Source: Limnohabitans sp. Rim28
Lineage (GTDB): Bacteria > Pseudomonadota > Gammaproteobacteria > Burkholderiales > Burkholderiaceae_C
Length of the DNA stretch: 64,000 nucleotides
NCBI RefSeq assembly: GCF_000293865.2
Contig: NZ_ALKN02000007.1
Coordinates: 62,001-126,000, forward strand
Reading direction: 5' to 3'
Below are positions 52,209 to 61,078 of the stretch, piece by piece; positions within the stretch are counted from its first letter, which is position 1, and every line of letters starts with the position of its first letter. The translations under genes and the position numbers were made by a program. Below the pieces are notes generated by a model that was given only the letters and a program-made list of their open reading frames with translations, searched no databases and was not told the origin of the DNA.

Positions 52209-53183
52209 ATGAAAACAAGACAGTGGCTCAAAGTGGTGATGGCGGCGGCCATCGCCTGTTCCGGTTGGTCAGCCATGGCGCAAGCCTATCCCACCAAGCC
52301 CATCACCATGGTTGTGCCCTTTCCGCCAGGTGGCGTGGCCGACACCGTGGGCCGCCCTGTGGCCGAAGCCATGTCGCGCTACCTCAAGCAAAGCATTGTG
52401 GTTGAGAACAAAGGCGGCGCTGGTGGCGGCATTGGCATGGCCCAGGTGGCCAAGTCCAAAGGAGATGGTTACACGCTCTTGATGTCGCTGTCTTCTTTGG
52501 TGGTGTTGCCAGAAGCGGCTCGCATTCTGCAGCAAACCCCGCTCTATGAGACCCGCCAACTCAAGCCGATCGCGCGTTTCACAGCCGATCCCACCGTGCT
52601 GGTGGTGCGTGCCGACAGCCCTTGGAAAACCTATGCCGAGTTCATCGCTTTTGCCAAGACCAACCCGGGCCGCATTTCTTTTGGGTCGTCGGGCAACTAC
52701 GGCACGATGCACGTCCCCATGGAGCAGCTGAAGGCGGCCACGTCTTCGTTCATGCTGCATGTGCCCTACACCGGTGCCGGCCCTGCGGTCTTGTCTTTGT
52801 TGGGCGGTCAAATTGAAGCCCTGTCCACCGGCCCCGCCAGTGTGAAACAACACATAGCCTCTGGCCGTCTGCGGGCCTTGGCGCACTGGGGTGAAGGGCG
52901 TTTGGCCAGCATGCCCGAAGTGCCCAGTTTCAAGGAGTTGGGTGTGCCCATCCAGTACTCGCAGTGGTCCGGCATGTTTGTGCCTGCCGACACCCCTCCT
53001 GCCGTGGTGGACGCTTTGCGTCAAGCCGCGCGCTTTGCGGCACAAGATGCGCGTGCTGTGGCCGCATTGACATCGGCAGGCACTTCGTTCATGTACCAAG
53101 ATGCCCCCGACTTTGAGCGCTTTGTCCAAGCCGATGCAAAAGACATGGGTGCTTTGGTCAAGCGCATTGGCAAAGTGGACTGA
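52209..53183 (+). CDS. Bug/TctC-family periplasmic receptor
   Basis: A 324-residue receptor with a signal peptide (MKTRQWLKVVMAAAIACSG to AMAQ) and the mature start AYPTKPITMVVPFPPGGVAD. The ribosome site CAGGAGA is upstream. It lies 20 bases after the FAH-family gene and is the first of three receptors in this cluster. The ligand is probably an acid degraded by the cluster. Confidence 0.9.
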   Translation: MKTRQWLKVVMAAAIACSGWSAMAQAYPTKPITMVVPFPPGGVADTVGRPVAEAMSRYLKQSIVVENKGGAGGGIGMAQVAKSKGDGYTLLMSLSSLVVLPEAARILQQTPLYETRQLKPIARFTADPTVLVVRADSPWKTYAEFIAFAKTNPGRISFGSSGNYGTMHVPMEQLKAATSSFMLHVPYTGAGPAVLSLLGGQIEALSTGPASVKQHIASGRLRALAHWGEGRLASMPEVPSFKELGVPIQYSQWSGMFVPADTPPAVVDALRQAARFAAQDARAVAALTSAGTSFMYQDAPDFERFVQADAKDMGALVKRIGKVD

Positions 53184-53244
53184 AGAGCTTCTTTGGTCTC
53201 GCTTTAGCCCATTCTTTCTCATTTGAATTCAACAAGGATTTCCC

Positions 53245-54138
53245 GTGATCTGGAGCCAAGAGTATTTTGTCAATCGCGAAGACGTTCGCCTGTATGTGTA
53301 CCGCAAACGCACCACCGCGCCCGTGGCTGGCGAAGCCGCCAAACCGGTGCTGCTGTTGGTCCACGGCTCGACCGTGTCAGGGCGCAACACCTATGACCTG
53401 CAAGTGCCGGGTGGCCAAGACTATTCGGTCATGGATTACTTTGCCGAGCGCGGCTACGACGTTTGGACGGTTGATCATGAGGGCTACGGCCGCTCCAGCT
53501 GGTCAGGTCGAGGCAACAGCGATGTCCGCACCGGCTCCAAAGACTTGGCAGCAGTCGTCCCGTTTATTTTGCAAACAACAGGCGCTGAAAAAATCAATAT
53601 TTTTGGCTCCTCTTCTGGGGCGCTGCGCGCGTGTCTTTACACCGAAGCGCACCCCCAAACGGTGGCGCGCTTGGGCCTGTCCGCCTTGGTTTACACCGGC
53701 GCCGGTTCGCCCACCTTGGAGCAGCGCCGCAAAAAACTGCCCGAGTACAGCGCCAACCCTCGCCGCAAGGTGGACCTGGCCTTTTACGAGGGCATGTTCA
53801 ACCGTGACAAACCCGGCTCCAGTGAAGACAGCGTGCCCAAAGCGATTGCAGCGGCCGAGCTGCCGCTGGTCAGCGAAGTGCCCACCGGCACCTATGTGGA
53901 CATGTGCGCCAACTTGCCTTTGGCCAAGCCCGAGGCCATTCCCTGTCCTACTTTGGTGATTCGCGGCGAGTTCGACGGCATTGCCGCTGAGCCCGATTTG
54001 TTGGACTTCTTCACACGCCTGCCGACCAAAGACAAACAGTTTGTGGTGTTGTCAGGCATTGCGCACAATCCGATGATGGGCGTCGTTCGCAACAAATTCC
54101 ACTTTGCTTTGGAGAACTTTCTCAAAGCACCGCTCTGA
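53245..54138 (+). CDS. Alpha/beta hydrolase (first of a tandem pair)
   Basis: A 297-residue hydrolase starting with GTG, after AAGGA. LLLVHGSTVSGR is the oxyanion-hole region, FGSSSGALRAC the nucleophile elbow, RGEFDGIAAEPDLLDF the acid region, and a late histidine in SGIAHNP completes the triad. No signal peptide, so it is cytoplasmic. It is clearly paralogous to the next gene (shared DHEGYGRS/DNEGYGRS, GSPTLEQRRKKLPE, MFNRDK and PTGTYVDMC). Substrate unknown; ester, amide or C-C bond hydrolysis are all possible. Confidence 0.85.
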   Translation: MIWSQEYFVNREDVRLYVYRKRTTAPVAGEAAKPVLLLVHGSTVSGRNTYDLQVPGGQDYSVMDYFAERGYDVWTVDHEGYGRSSWSGRGNSDVRTGSKDLAAVVPFILQTTGAEKINIFGSSSGALRACLYTEAHPQTVARLGLSALVYTGAGSPTLEQRRKKLPEYSANPRRKVDLAFYEGMFNRDKPGSSEDSVPKAIAAAELPLVSEVPTGTYVDMCANLPLAKPEAIPCPTLVIRGEFDGIAAEPDLLDFFTRLPTKDKQFVVLSGIAHNPMMGVVRNKFHFALENFLKAPL

Positions 54139-54241
54139 GTGCACCTTGAACCCCATGCGCCAAAGTGCGCAGCAAGACCCCACGAAAAGCCCAGCAAGAG
54201 GCTTGAATGCATTTCAAAAAGCCCATTAGGAGACAAGCACC

Positions 54242-55156
54242 ATGGCAAACGTTGAATGGTCTGGCGGCCAAGAGCACTGGACCCACAAAGGCGACATCCG
54301 TCTTTTTTTGTGGCAAAAACCAGCATCCCCCAAAGTCCCGTATGCGGGCACGGTTTTGTTTGTGCATGGTTCGTCCATGGCCTCACAACCCACGTTTGAT
54401 TTGAGCGTGCCCGGACGACCGCACTCGTCCGTGATGGATTGGTTTGCCGAGCGCGGCTTTGACACTTGGTGCATGGACAACGAAGGCTATGGCCGTTCGG
54501 ACAAACATCGCCCCATTAACTTTGACATCAGCAATGGGGCCGATGACCTGTCGGCGGGCAGCGCCTACATTCTTGAAAAAACAGGCGCCAAGCAACTGCT
54601 GGTCTACGGCATATCTTCAGGCGCCCTGAAGGCCGCCTTGTTTGCACAAAGGCATCCAGAGCGTGTCGCCAAATTGGCACTGGACGCTTTTGTGTGGACG
54701 GGTCAAGGCAGCCCAACTTTGGCCGAGCGGACCAAAAAACTGCCCGAGTTTTTGGCCAAAAACAGCCGCCCCATCGACAGAGCGTTTGTGCACAGCATCT
54801 TCAACCGTGACCATGCCGAGTGCGCAGACGACGCCACCAAGGATGCCTTTGCCGATGCCATCCTGACCTTGGACTCATCCATGCCCACGGGCACCTACGT
54901 GGACATGTGTTCCAAGTTGCCGTTGGTGGACCCCACCCAAGTCAAGGCCGCCACGCTCATCATGCGCGGCGAATACGATGGCATAGCCAGCTTGGACGAC
55001 CTGATCAACTTCTACAAGTTGCTGCCCTGCACCAACAAGCAATTCAGCATCATGCAAGGCATCTCGCATGCCAGTTTCCAGCAAAAAAACCACCTGATGG
55101 TGTACCAAATTTTGCACAGCTTCTTTTCTCAGCCAGACCCTATCTACAAAGGTTAA
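54242..55156 (+). CDS. Alpha/beta hydrolase (second of a tandem pair)
   Basis: A 304-residue paralogue of the preceding gene. LFVHGSSMAS, YGISSGALKAAL with the nucleophile serine, RGEYDGIASLDDLINF and GISHASF give the triad. The ribosome site AGGAGA precedes the ATG. The two copies have diverged considerably outside the motifs, which suggests different substrates or successive steps. The next Bug gene starts two bases after its stop, so they are co-transcribed. Confidence 0.85.
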   Translation: MANVEWSGGQEHWTHKGDIRLFLWQKPASPKVPYAGTVLFVHGSSMASQPTFDLSVPGRPHSSVMDWFAERGFDTWCMDNEGYGRSDKHRPINFDISNGADDLSAGSAYILEKTGAKQLLVYGISSGALKAALFAQRHPERVAKLALDAFVWTGQGSPTLAERTKKLPEFLAKNSRPIDRAFVHSIFNRDHAECADDATKDAFADAILTLDSSMPTGTYVDMCSKLPLVDPTQVKAATLIMRGEYDGIASLDDLINFYKLLPCTNKQFSIMQGISHASFQQKNHLMVYQILHSFFSQPDPIYKG

Positions 55157-55158
55157 AC

Positions 55159-56127
55159 ATGAAAAAGCTATTGAACACGGTGTGCGCGGCTGCCTTGTTG
55201 GTGCTGTCTTTGGGCGCAGCCCAAGCCCAGACCTACCCCAGCAAGCCGGTCAAAATTGTGGTGCCTTTTGGGCCGGGTGGTTTCACCGATGTCGTGGCCC
55301 GAATTCTGGGCGTCAAATTGAGCGAAAGCTTGGGTCAACCGGTCGTCATCGAAAACAGACCTGGCGCGGGCTCGATGATCGGCTCTGACCAAGTGGCGAA
55401 ATCGGCACCCGATGGGCACACCCTGTTGATTGTTTCTTCCACGCATGTCATCAGCCCTTGGATTTACAAAAGCGTCCCCTACGACCCCATCAAGGCGTTT
55501 GTACCCGTGACCAAGTTGGTGGATTCGCCCTATGTGTTGTTGACCAATCCGAAAGTGCCTGTCAAAAACGTGCAAGAGTTCATTGCCTTGGCCAGAGCGC
55601 AGCCTGACGCCATCCATTACGCATCGTCCGGCAACGGCAGTGCGCAGCATTTGATCGGTGGCTTGTTTGCCTCGATGACCAAAACCCAGCTCAAGCACGT
55701 GCCTTACCGCAGCAGCAATTTGGCCGCCACAGACTTGGTCGCCGGCGTGGTGGAAAGCAGTTTTGCGGGGGTGCCCAACGCTTTGGCGCAAGTGCCCAAT
55801 GGCCGTCTCAATGCCCTGGCGGTGACCAGTGCCAAGCGGATTCCTCAGTTGCCCAATGTGCCCACCATGCAAGAGGCCGGCGTTGCAGGTTTTGATGCCA
55901 CCATTTGGCTGGCGCTGTTGGCGCCTGCCGGTACGCCTGCCAGCATCGTTAACCGCTTGAACAGCGACGTGGCCAAAATCATGAACACACCCGAAACGCA
56001 AAAGGCCATGTTTGATGCGGGTGTTGAAGTCAGTTTGTCTACCCCTGCCGCGATGTCGCAACTCATGGTCTCCGAAATGGAGAAATGGGGCAAAGTCGTC
56101 AAAGAGGCAGGCATCAAGTTGGAATAA
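55159..56127 (+). CDS. Bug/TctC-family periplasmic receptor
   Basis: A 322-residue receptor: signal peptide MKKLLNTVCAAALLVLSLG to AAQAQ, mature start TYPSKPVKIVVPFGPGGFTD, then RPGAGSMIGSDQVAKSAPDGH. It starts two bases after the second hydrolase stop, which suggests tight co-expression. It is the second of three receptors in the cluster. Confidence 0.91.
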   Translation: MKKLLNTVCAAALLVLSLGAAQAQTYPSKPVKIVVPFGPGGFTDVVARILGVKLSESLGQPVVIENRPGAGSMIGSDQVAKSAPDGHTLLIVSSTHVISPWIYKSVPYDPIKAFVPVTKLVDSPYVLLTNPKVPVKNVQEFIALARAQPDAIHYASSGNGSAQHLIGGLFASMTKTQLKHVPYRSSNLAATDLVAGVVESSFAGVPNALAQVPNGRLNALAVTSAKRIPQLPNVPTMQEAGVAGFDATIWLALLAPAGTPASIVNRLNSDVAKIMNTPETQKAMFDAGVEVSLSTPAAMSQLMVSEMEKWGKVVKEAGIKLE

Positions 56128-56201
56128 AGCCTGCACCAAGGCCCCTTCAAATTGTTGAGTTGGTTCAATTTAAAACGCACTGGATACACAGGAGACACAT
56201 C

Positions 56202-57173
56202 ATGTTCAAGCAACAAAAATTTTTCAAATTCTTAGCCATTGGTTTGGCCATGACCGCCGGCCTCGCCCAAGCTCAAAGCTACCCCAACCGGCCCGTGAAA
56301 ATCGTGGTGCCATTTGCAGCGGGTGGGCCAGCCGATAACTACGCTCGTTTTATGGCGCAACGACTGACCGAGGAACTCAAGCAGTCGTTCGTGATTGACA
56401 ACAAACCCGGCGCGGGTTCGATCATCGGCACCGACTTGGCGGCCAAGTCGCCAGCCGATGGTTACACCTTGTTGATGATGTCGAACACGCACACCGTCAA
56501 CGAGTCCTTGATTCCCACCAAACCGTTTGCCTTGATGCGCGATTTTGTGGGCATCGCACCCATCAATTACTCGGCTTTGCTGTTGGTGGCCCACCCCTCT
56601 GTGCCTGTCAAAAACGTGGCTGAGTTGGTGGCTTTGGCCAAATCCAGACCCGGCAAGATCAACTATGCCTCCTCCGGCAACGGCACGCCGTACCACATGG
56701 CGGGCGAGCTGTTCAAATTCATGGCGGGCATCGACATGACCCATGTGCCCTACAAAGGCAGCTCCGGTGCACGCACCGACATCGTGGGCGGACAGGTGGA
56801 TGTGATGTTCGATGCGGAAACCACCATGGCCACTTTGTCACGCGAGGGCAAGGTCCGTGCGTTGGCTGGTACCGGTTTGACCCGTTCCAGCAACCTGCCC
56901 GACTTGGCCACTGTCCATGAGTCGGGTGTGCCCCGGTTTGAAGCCAGCATTTGGTTGGGTTTGATGGCGCCCAAAGGCACGCCCGCCGATGTGGTGAACA
57001 GGCTCAACGCGGAAGTGCGCAAGATCGTGAACAACCCCGACGTGAAGGCCGCTTGGGCCAAGCAAGGTGCGGTGCCCATGTCGATGACCGTCTCCGAGTT
57101 CGACCAGTACCTGAGTGCTGACATCGCCAAGTGGGCCAACATCGTGAAGATCTCTGGCGCCAAACCGGACTGA
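56202..57173 (+). CDS. Bug/TctC-family periplasmic receptor
   Basis: A 323-residue receptor: signal peptide MFKQQKFFKFLAIGLAMTAG to AQAQ, mature start SYPNRPVKIVVPFAAGGPAD, then KPGAGSIIGTDLAAKSPADGY. CAGGAGA precedes the ATG. It is followed after three bases by the 2Fe-2S subunit gene, linking it directly to the molybdenum hydroxylase. Third receptor of the cluster. Confidence 0.91.
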   Translation: MFKQQKFFKFLAIGLAMTAGLAQAQSYPNRPVKIVVPFAAGGPADNYARFMAQRLTEELKQSFVIDNKPGAGSIIGTDLAAKSPADGYTLLMMSNTHTVNESLIPTKPFALMRDFVGIAPINYSALLLVAHPSVPVKNVAELVALAKSRPGKINYASSGNGTPYHMAGELFKFMAGIDMTHVPYKGSSGARTDIVGGQVDVMFDAETTMATLSREGKVRALAGTGLTRSSNLPDLATVHESGVPRFEASIWLGLMAPKGTPADVVNRLNAEVRKIVNNPDVKAAWAKQGAVPMSMTVSEFDQYLSADIAKWANIVKISGAKPD

Positions 57174-57176
57174 TCC

Positions 57177-57665
57177 ATGCCCCAGGCTGTGGCACAAGGC
57201 GTGCGATTTCAGCTGAACGGACGCAGCGTGTCCGTGCAAGGTGAAAGCGGGCAAAGCCTGCTGGACCTTTTGCGCAACACCTTGCACCTCAAAGCCACGC
57301 GCATGGGCTGTGGGCAAGGCCAGTGCGGTGCTTGCCGCGTCATGCTGGATGGCCACGCCGTGTCGTCCTGTGAAACGCCTTTGTGGGCGGTCGAAGGGAA
57401 AGCCGTGACCACCGTCGAAGGCTTGGGTAACCGGTCAGCGCCGCATGCCTTGCAAACCGCCTTCATGGAAGAGCAGGCCATGCAGTGCGGCTTTTGCACC
57501 AGCGGCATCTTGATGTCGGCTGCTGCTTTGCTGCAACGTCAGCCGCAACCCACTCGTCAGGAAATTGTCCAAGCCATTGATGGCAACTTGTGCCGCTGTG
57601 GGGCGCATAACCGGGTGGTGCGGGCCATCGAAAAAGCCGCGGCTCGGCTGCTGGCTGCGCCATGA
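57177..57665 (+). CDS. Molybdenum hydroxylase 2Fe-2S subunit (IorA/XdhC-type small subunit)
   Basis: A 162-residue protein with a plant-type ferredoxin domain (GCGQGQCGACRV, residues about 45-56) and a second [2Fe-2S] helical domain (CGFCTSGILMS ... NLCRCG). This two-domain layout is that of the small subunit of xanthine-oxidase-family enzymes such as isoquinoline 1-oxidoreductase. It passes electrons from the Mo centre to an acceptor. Its stop overlaps the start of the large subunit gene (ATGA). Confidence 0.92.
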   Translation: MPQAVAQGVRFQLNGRSVSVQGESGQSLLDLLRNTLHLKATRMGCGQGQCGACRVMLDGHAVSSCETPLWAVEGKAVTTVEGLGNRSAPHALQTAFMEEQAMQCGFCTSGILMSAAALLQRQPQPTRQEIVQAIDGNLCRCGAHNRVVRAIEKAAARLLAAP

Positions 57666-59896
57666 CGCCCGAATCTCTCAAATCGCAGCCCTTGCTGCGC
57701 CAATGGCTGGCTTTGGGGCCGGATGGTCGGGTGCAGGCGTTCTCAGGCAAGGTTGATTTGGGCCAAGGCATCTCGCACGCGCTGCGGCTGATCGTGGCCG
57801 AAGAATTGCGGCTGCCGCCCGAGCAGATCGACATGGTGCCCGCCAGCACGCTTTTCAGCCCGGATGAAGCCGTGACCTCGGGCAGCCTGTCTGTGCAGCA
57901 TTCGGGCACAGCCTTGCGCTGTGCGGCCGCGCATTGGCGCGAAGCTTGCCGCCAAGCCATGGCCCAGCGCCTGGGTGTGGCGTCTGAGGAGATTCGCTGC
58001 GAAGGTGGGCAGTTCATGGAGGCTGGCCCAGTGGCCAACGGCACTTTCAGCGAATGGACCCACGCCTCGTATGCCAGCCTGTCAACGCCAGCGATGTGGG
58101 ACAGCGCCATCGAGCCGGTGCATGCCCAGGCGGCGCGCGCCGCGCATGACCCGACCAACACAGCGCCAGCCCCCTTGCGTCCCGACGTGGCGGCCAAGGT
58201 GTTGGGTGAATTTGAATACATCCACGACCGTGTCATGCCGGGCGCGTCGCACCCCATGTGCCACGGCATGGTGTTTCGCCCCGGCACCCTCAGCGCCGAG
58301 CTGATCGGGCACGAGATGCAAGCGCTGGTGGCCGCATTGCAATGCACCGCAGGCGTGCTGCAGGTGGTGCATGATGGTTTGTTGTTGGGTGTGCTGACCG
58401 AGACTGAACATGTGTTGAGCCAGATCGCCCGAAAGGTCGAAGATGGCGCTGCACAAGGACAGTTTTGGCGCTGCGAAGCACAAGTGCCAGATCCCTTGGA
58501 TTTGCCAAATTGGCTCAAAAACCAAGCCTTGGACACCACCGTGGTGGCCGACATTTCAGCCCCCACCCAAAGCGCCATTCACCACCGCGTGAGCGCAGAG
58601 TTTCAAAGACCGTTTGTGCAGCACGCCTCGGTGGGTCTGTGCTGTGCTTTGGCGCAATGGTCTGAGCAGCCGTCGGGCCAGCATCTGGAAGTTTGGACCC
58701 ACAGCCAGGGCATTTACAACCTTCGGCGCGATTTGGCATTGGCCTTTGATGTGCCCCTGCAACGGGTGCAGGTTTCGCATGTGGAGGGTGCAGGTTGCTA
58801 CGGCCACAACGGCGCAGATGATGTGGCCTGGGATGCCGCCTGGTTGGCGCAACAAGTGCCCGAGCGGCCTGTGCGGGTGCAGTGGACGCGCCAAGCCGAA
58901 TTGGGCCATGCCCCTTTGGCGCCGGCCATGGCGGTGCGCATCGACGCTGCGGTTGGCGAAGCGGGGCAATTGGTCCATTGGACACAAACCGTGTGGGGCC
59001 AAGGGCATGGCACGCGGCCCGGTCGGGGCAAAACGCCAGCCTTGCTGGGCGCGTGGCAAACCGGGCAACCCTCCCCCGTGACCTTGGCCGTCAATGCCGC
59101 GATGGCGGTGGGCGGTGGCTCTGAGCGCAATGCCCAACCGCCCTACGACATCCCGTGTGTCAAAGTCCTCAACCACCGCGTGCTGAACATGCCTTTTCGT
59201 GTTTCGGCCATGCGCGCCTTGGGCGCGCCGGTCAATGTGCTGGCCGCCGAGTCGGTCATGGACGAATTGGCCCAAGGACTGTCGCAGGATCCCTTGGCGT
59301 TTCGGCTGGCGCACTTGCCGGGTGTTGAGTACGCGCGTCAAGCGGCAGTGCTGCAAGAAGTGGCCCGCATGGCAGGTTGGACCCAGCCAAAACCCACAGA
59401 CCGGCCCGAAGGCTGGGGCAGGGGTCTGGCCTTTGCGCGTTACAAAAACACCGGGGCGTTTTGCGCGGTGGTGGTCGAGTTGGTAGTGGCTGAAAAAGTC
59501 AAGCTCCACAAACTTTGGCTGGCCGCAGATGTGGGCCATGTGGTGGATGCGGATGGTGCCATCAACCAGCTCGAAGGAGGCGCTTTGCAAGCGGCCAGTT
59601 GGGCGCTGTGCGAAGCGGCGCAACTGAGCCCGCAAGGCGTCACGTCGAACGACTGGAGCCGCTACCCGATATTGAAATTCAGCGACATGCCCGAAGTCAC
59701 ATCCAATTTGATGCCCGGTGACAGTCACCCCTCGCTGGGCGCGGGCGAGTGCAGTGCCGGACCGACCTGCGCGGCCATCGCCAACGCCATCTTCGATGCC
59801 ATCGGCGTGCGCGTGCGCAGCATGCCCTTCACGCCGGACAACCTGATGCGCGCCATCGACAGCGATGCGCCTGCACATTCTTCAACCCTTCCTTAA
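57662..59896 (+). CDS. Molybdopterin-binding large subunit of a xanthine-oxidase-family hydroxylase (IorB-like)
   Basis: A 744-residue Mo-cofactor subunit. FSGKVDLGQGISHALRLIVAEEL near the N-terminus, GCYGHNGADDVAWDAAWLA, RVSAMRALGAPVNVLAAESVMDELA and the C-terminal GAGECSAGP, with the conserved catalytic glutamate, fit the IorB type. With the 2Fe-2S partner it would hydroxylate a carbon next to a ring nitrogen, or an aldehyde. No FAD subunit is present, so it may use a cytochrome or other acceptor. Start overlaps the small subunit gene. Substrate not determined. Confidence 0.88.
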   Translation: MTPESLKSQPLLRQWLALGPDGRVQAFSGKVDLGQGISHALRLIVAEELRLPPEQIDMVPASTLFSPDEAVTSGSLSVQHSGTALRCAAAHWREACRQAMAQRLGVASEEIRCEGGQFMEAGPVANGTFSEWTHASYASLSTPAMWDSAIEPVHAQAARAAHDPTNTAPAPLRPDVAAKVLGEFEYIHDRVMPGASHPMCHGMVFRPGTLSAELIGHEMQALVAALQCTAGVLQVVHDGLLLGVLTETEHVLSQIARKVEDGAAQGQFWRCEAQVPDPLDLPNWLKNQALDTTVVADISAPTQSAIHHRVSAEFQRPFVQHASVGLCCALAQWSEQPSGQHLEVWTHSQGIYNLRRDLALAFDVPLQRVQVSHVEGAGCYGHNGADDVAWDAAWLAQQVPERPVRVQWTRQAELGHAPLAPAMAVRIDAAVGEAGQLVHWTQTVWGQGHGTRPGRGKTPALLGAWQTGQPSPVTLAVNAAMAVGGGSERNAQPPYDIPCVKVLNHRVLNMPFRVSAMRALGAPVNVLAAESVMDELAQGLSQDPLAFRLAHLPGVEYARQAAVLQEVARMAGWTQPKPTDRPEGWGRGLAFARYKNTGAFCAVVVELVVAEKVKLHKLWLAADVGHVVDADGAINQLEGGALQAASWALCEAAQLSPQGVTSNDWSRYPILKFSDMPEVTSNLMPGDSHPSLGAGECSAGPTCAAIANAIFDAIGVRVRSMPFTPDNLMRAIDSDAPAHSSTLP

Positions 59897-59910
59897 CCCG
59901 AGAGAACAAC

Positions 59911-60600
59911 ATGCATGTATTGAGTGGTGGCGCAGCCGCAGCCGTGGTCCAGGGCGTTCAGACCGAATTTGAAAAAATCTCCGGCAGCCGCATCGATGGC
60001 ACCTTCAGCGCGGTGGGCATGATGCGCGACAAACTGCTGGGCGGCGCGCCTTGTGACCTCATCATCCTTACCAAGCCCCTGATCGAGCAGCTCATCGCCT
60101 CGGGCCATGTGGTGCCTGGCAGCGCACGATCTCTGGGCTTGGTCAAAACCGGTGTGGCCGTGCGCAGCGGTGCAGCCCACCCCAGCGTCAAAACGCGTGC
60201 TGAGCTGCATGCGGCCATGAGCGCCGCCCAAGGCATCTATTTCCCTGATCCGGACAAAGCCACAGCCGGCATCCACTTCATGAACGTGCTCAAGGCCTTG
60301 GGCTTGAACGAAAGTCTGCAAAGTCGTTTTCGTGTGTTCCCGAACGGCGCAAGCGCCATGGCCGCAATGGCCCAAAGCCAGGAGTCTGGCTTGATCGGCT
60401 GCACACAAGTGACCGAAATCAATTACACCGAAGGCGTCGACCTGATCGACGTGCTGCCCAGTGAGTTTGAGCTGAGCACCGATTACACCTTGGGCATCTG
60501 CACCGCATCGCACAACCCAGCCCAAGCGCAGCTGCTGTCCGATCTGTTGAGTGGCCGCGCATCAGAAGCTGTGCGCAGGCAAGGGGGCTTCGAATTCTGA
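59911..60600 (+). CDS. ModA-like substrate-binding protein without a signal peptide
   Basis: A 229-residue protein of the molybdate/sulfate-binding type fold: MHVLSGGAAAAVVQGVQTEFEKISG resembles the mature start of ModA-like proteins, and TFSAVGMMRDKLLGGAPCDLIILTKPLIEQLI the ligand-binding segment. The protein begins directly at the mature sequence, so it appears cytoplasmic. It starts 14 bases after the Mo-hydroxylase gene. Possible roles are intracellular molybdate/cofactor handling or sensing of an organic ligand. No ABC transporter genes are nearby. Confidence 0.72.
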   Translation: MHVLSGGAAAAVVQGVQTEFEKISGSRIDGTFSAVGMMRDKLLGGAPCDLIILTKPLIEQLIASGHVVPGSARSLGLVKTGVAVRSGAAHPSVKTRAELHAAMSAAQGIYFPDPDKATAGIHFMNVLKALGLNESLQSRFRVFPNGASAMAAMAQSQESGLIGCTQVTEINYTEGVDLIDVLPSEFELSTDYTLGICTASHNPAQAQLLSDLLSGRASEAVRRQGGFEF

Positions 60601-60623
60601 TGCCGACAGCCGGATTTGGCACC

Positions 60624-61058
60624 TCAGGTGTTGGCGCGTTTTTTGAGCCAGCGCATCAGGCCGCCCACCACCGGTAGTTTCTCGTACAGCTCTTCGGCGG
60701 CATCCCAGTAGTCGCGGTGCATCGTGACCAAGCCTTGCCCGTTGAACACCACGTGGCTGGCGCCCCGAACGGCCTGCAGGGTTTGGGTGTCAAAGCGTTT
60801 GAAGTGGAAGCGAAACTCCCAGGTCAAAAACGCTTGTTGACCATCCACCACCTGGTGCGTGACAACAAAGTGGGGCTTCTCCAATGCCACGTACATGTGC
60901 CGAAAAATCCCTTCAATGGCGGGCAAGCCCTGAACCTCATTGAACGGGTCTTTGAAACTGGCCTCGGGGGCGTAAATCGTGCGCAACTGAGACACGCTTT
61001 GCGGTGTCAGTGTTTCATAAAAAGTGGCCAGATTTTGCGTGGCTTGTCGGTTGTCCAT
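60624..61058 (-). CDS. NTF2-like (SnoaL-type) protein
   Basis: A 144-residue protein with the cone-shaped NTF2 fold pattern: NLATFYETLTPQSVSQLRTIYAPEASFKDPFNEVQG, VTHQVVDGQQAFLTWEFRFHF and RDYWDAAEELYEKLPVVGGL. Function unknown, but these genes follow SDR genes in operons with cyclopropane-fatty-acid synthases. It starts 20 bases after the SDR stop and is the last gene of the leftward operon. Confidence 0.82.
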   Translation of the reverse strand: MDNRQATQNLATFYETLTPQSVSQLRTIYAPEASFKDPFNEVQGLPAIEGIFRHMYVALEKPHFVVTHQVVDGQQAFLTWEFRFHFKRFDTQTLQAVRGASHVVFNGQGLVTMHRDYWDAAEELYEKLPVVGGLMRWLKKRANT

Positions 61059-61078
61059 GTGGGGCTTTCGGTTCAGAT

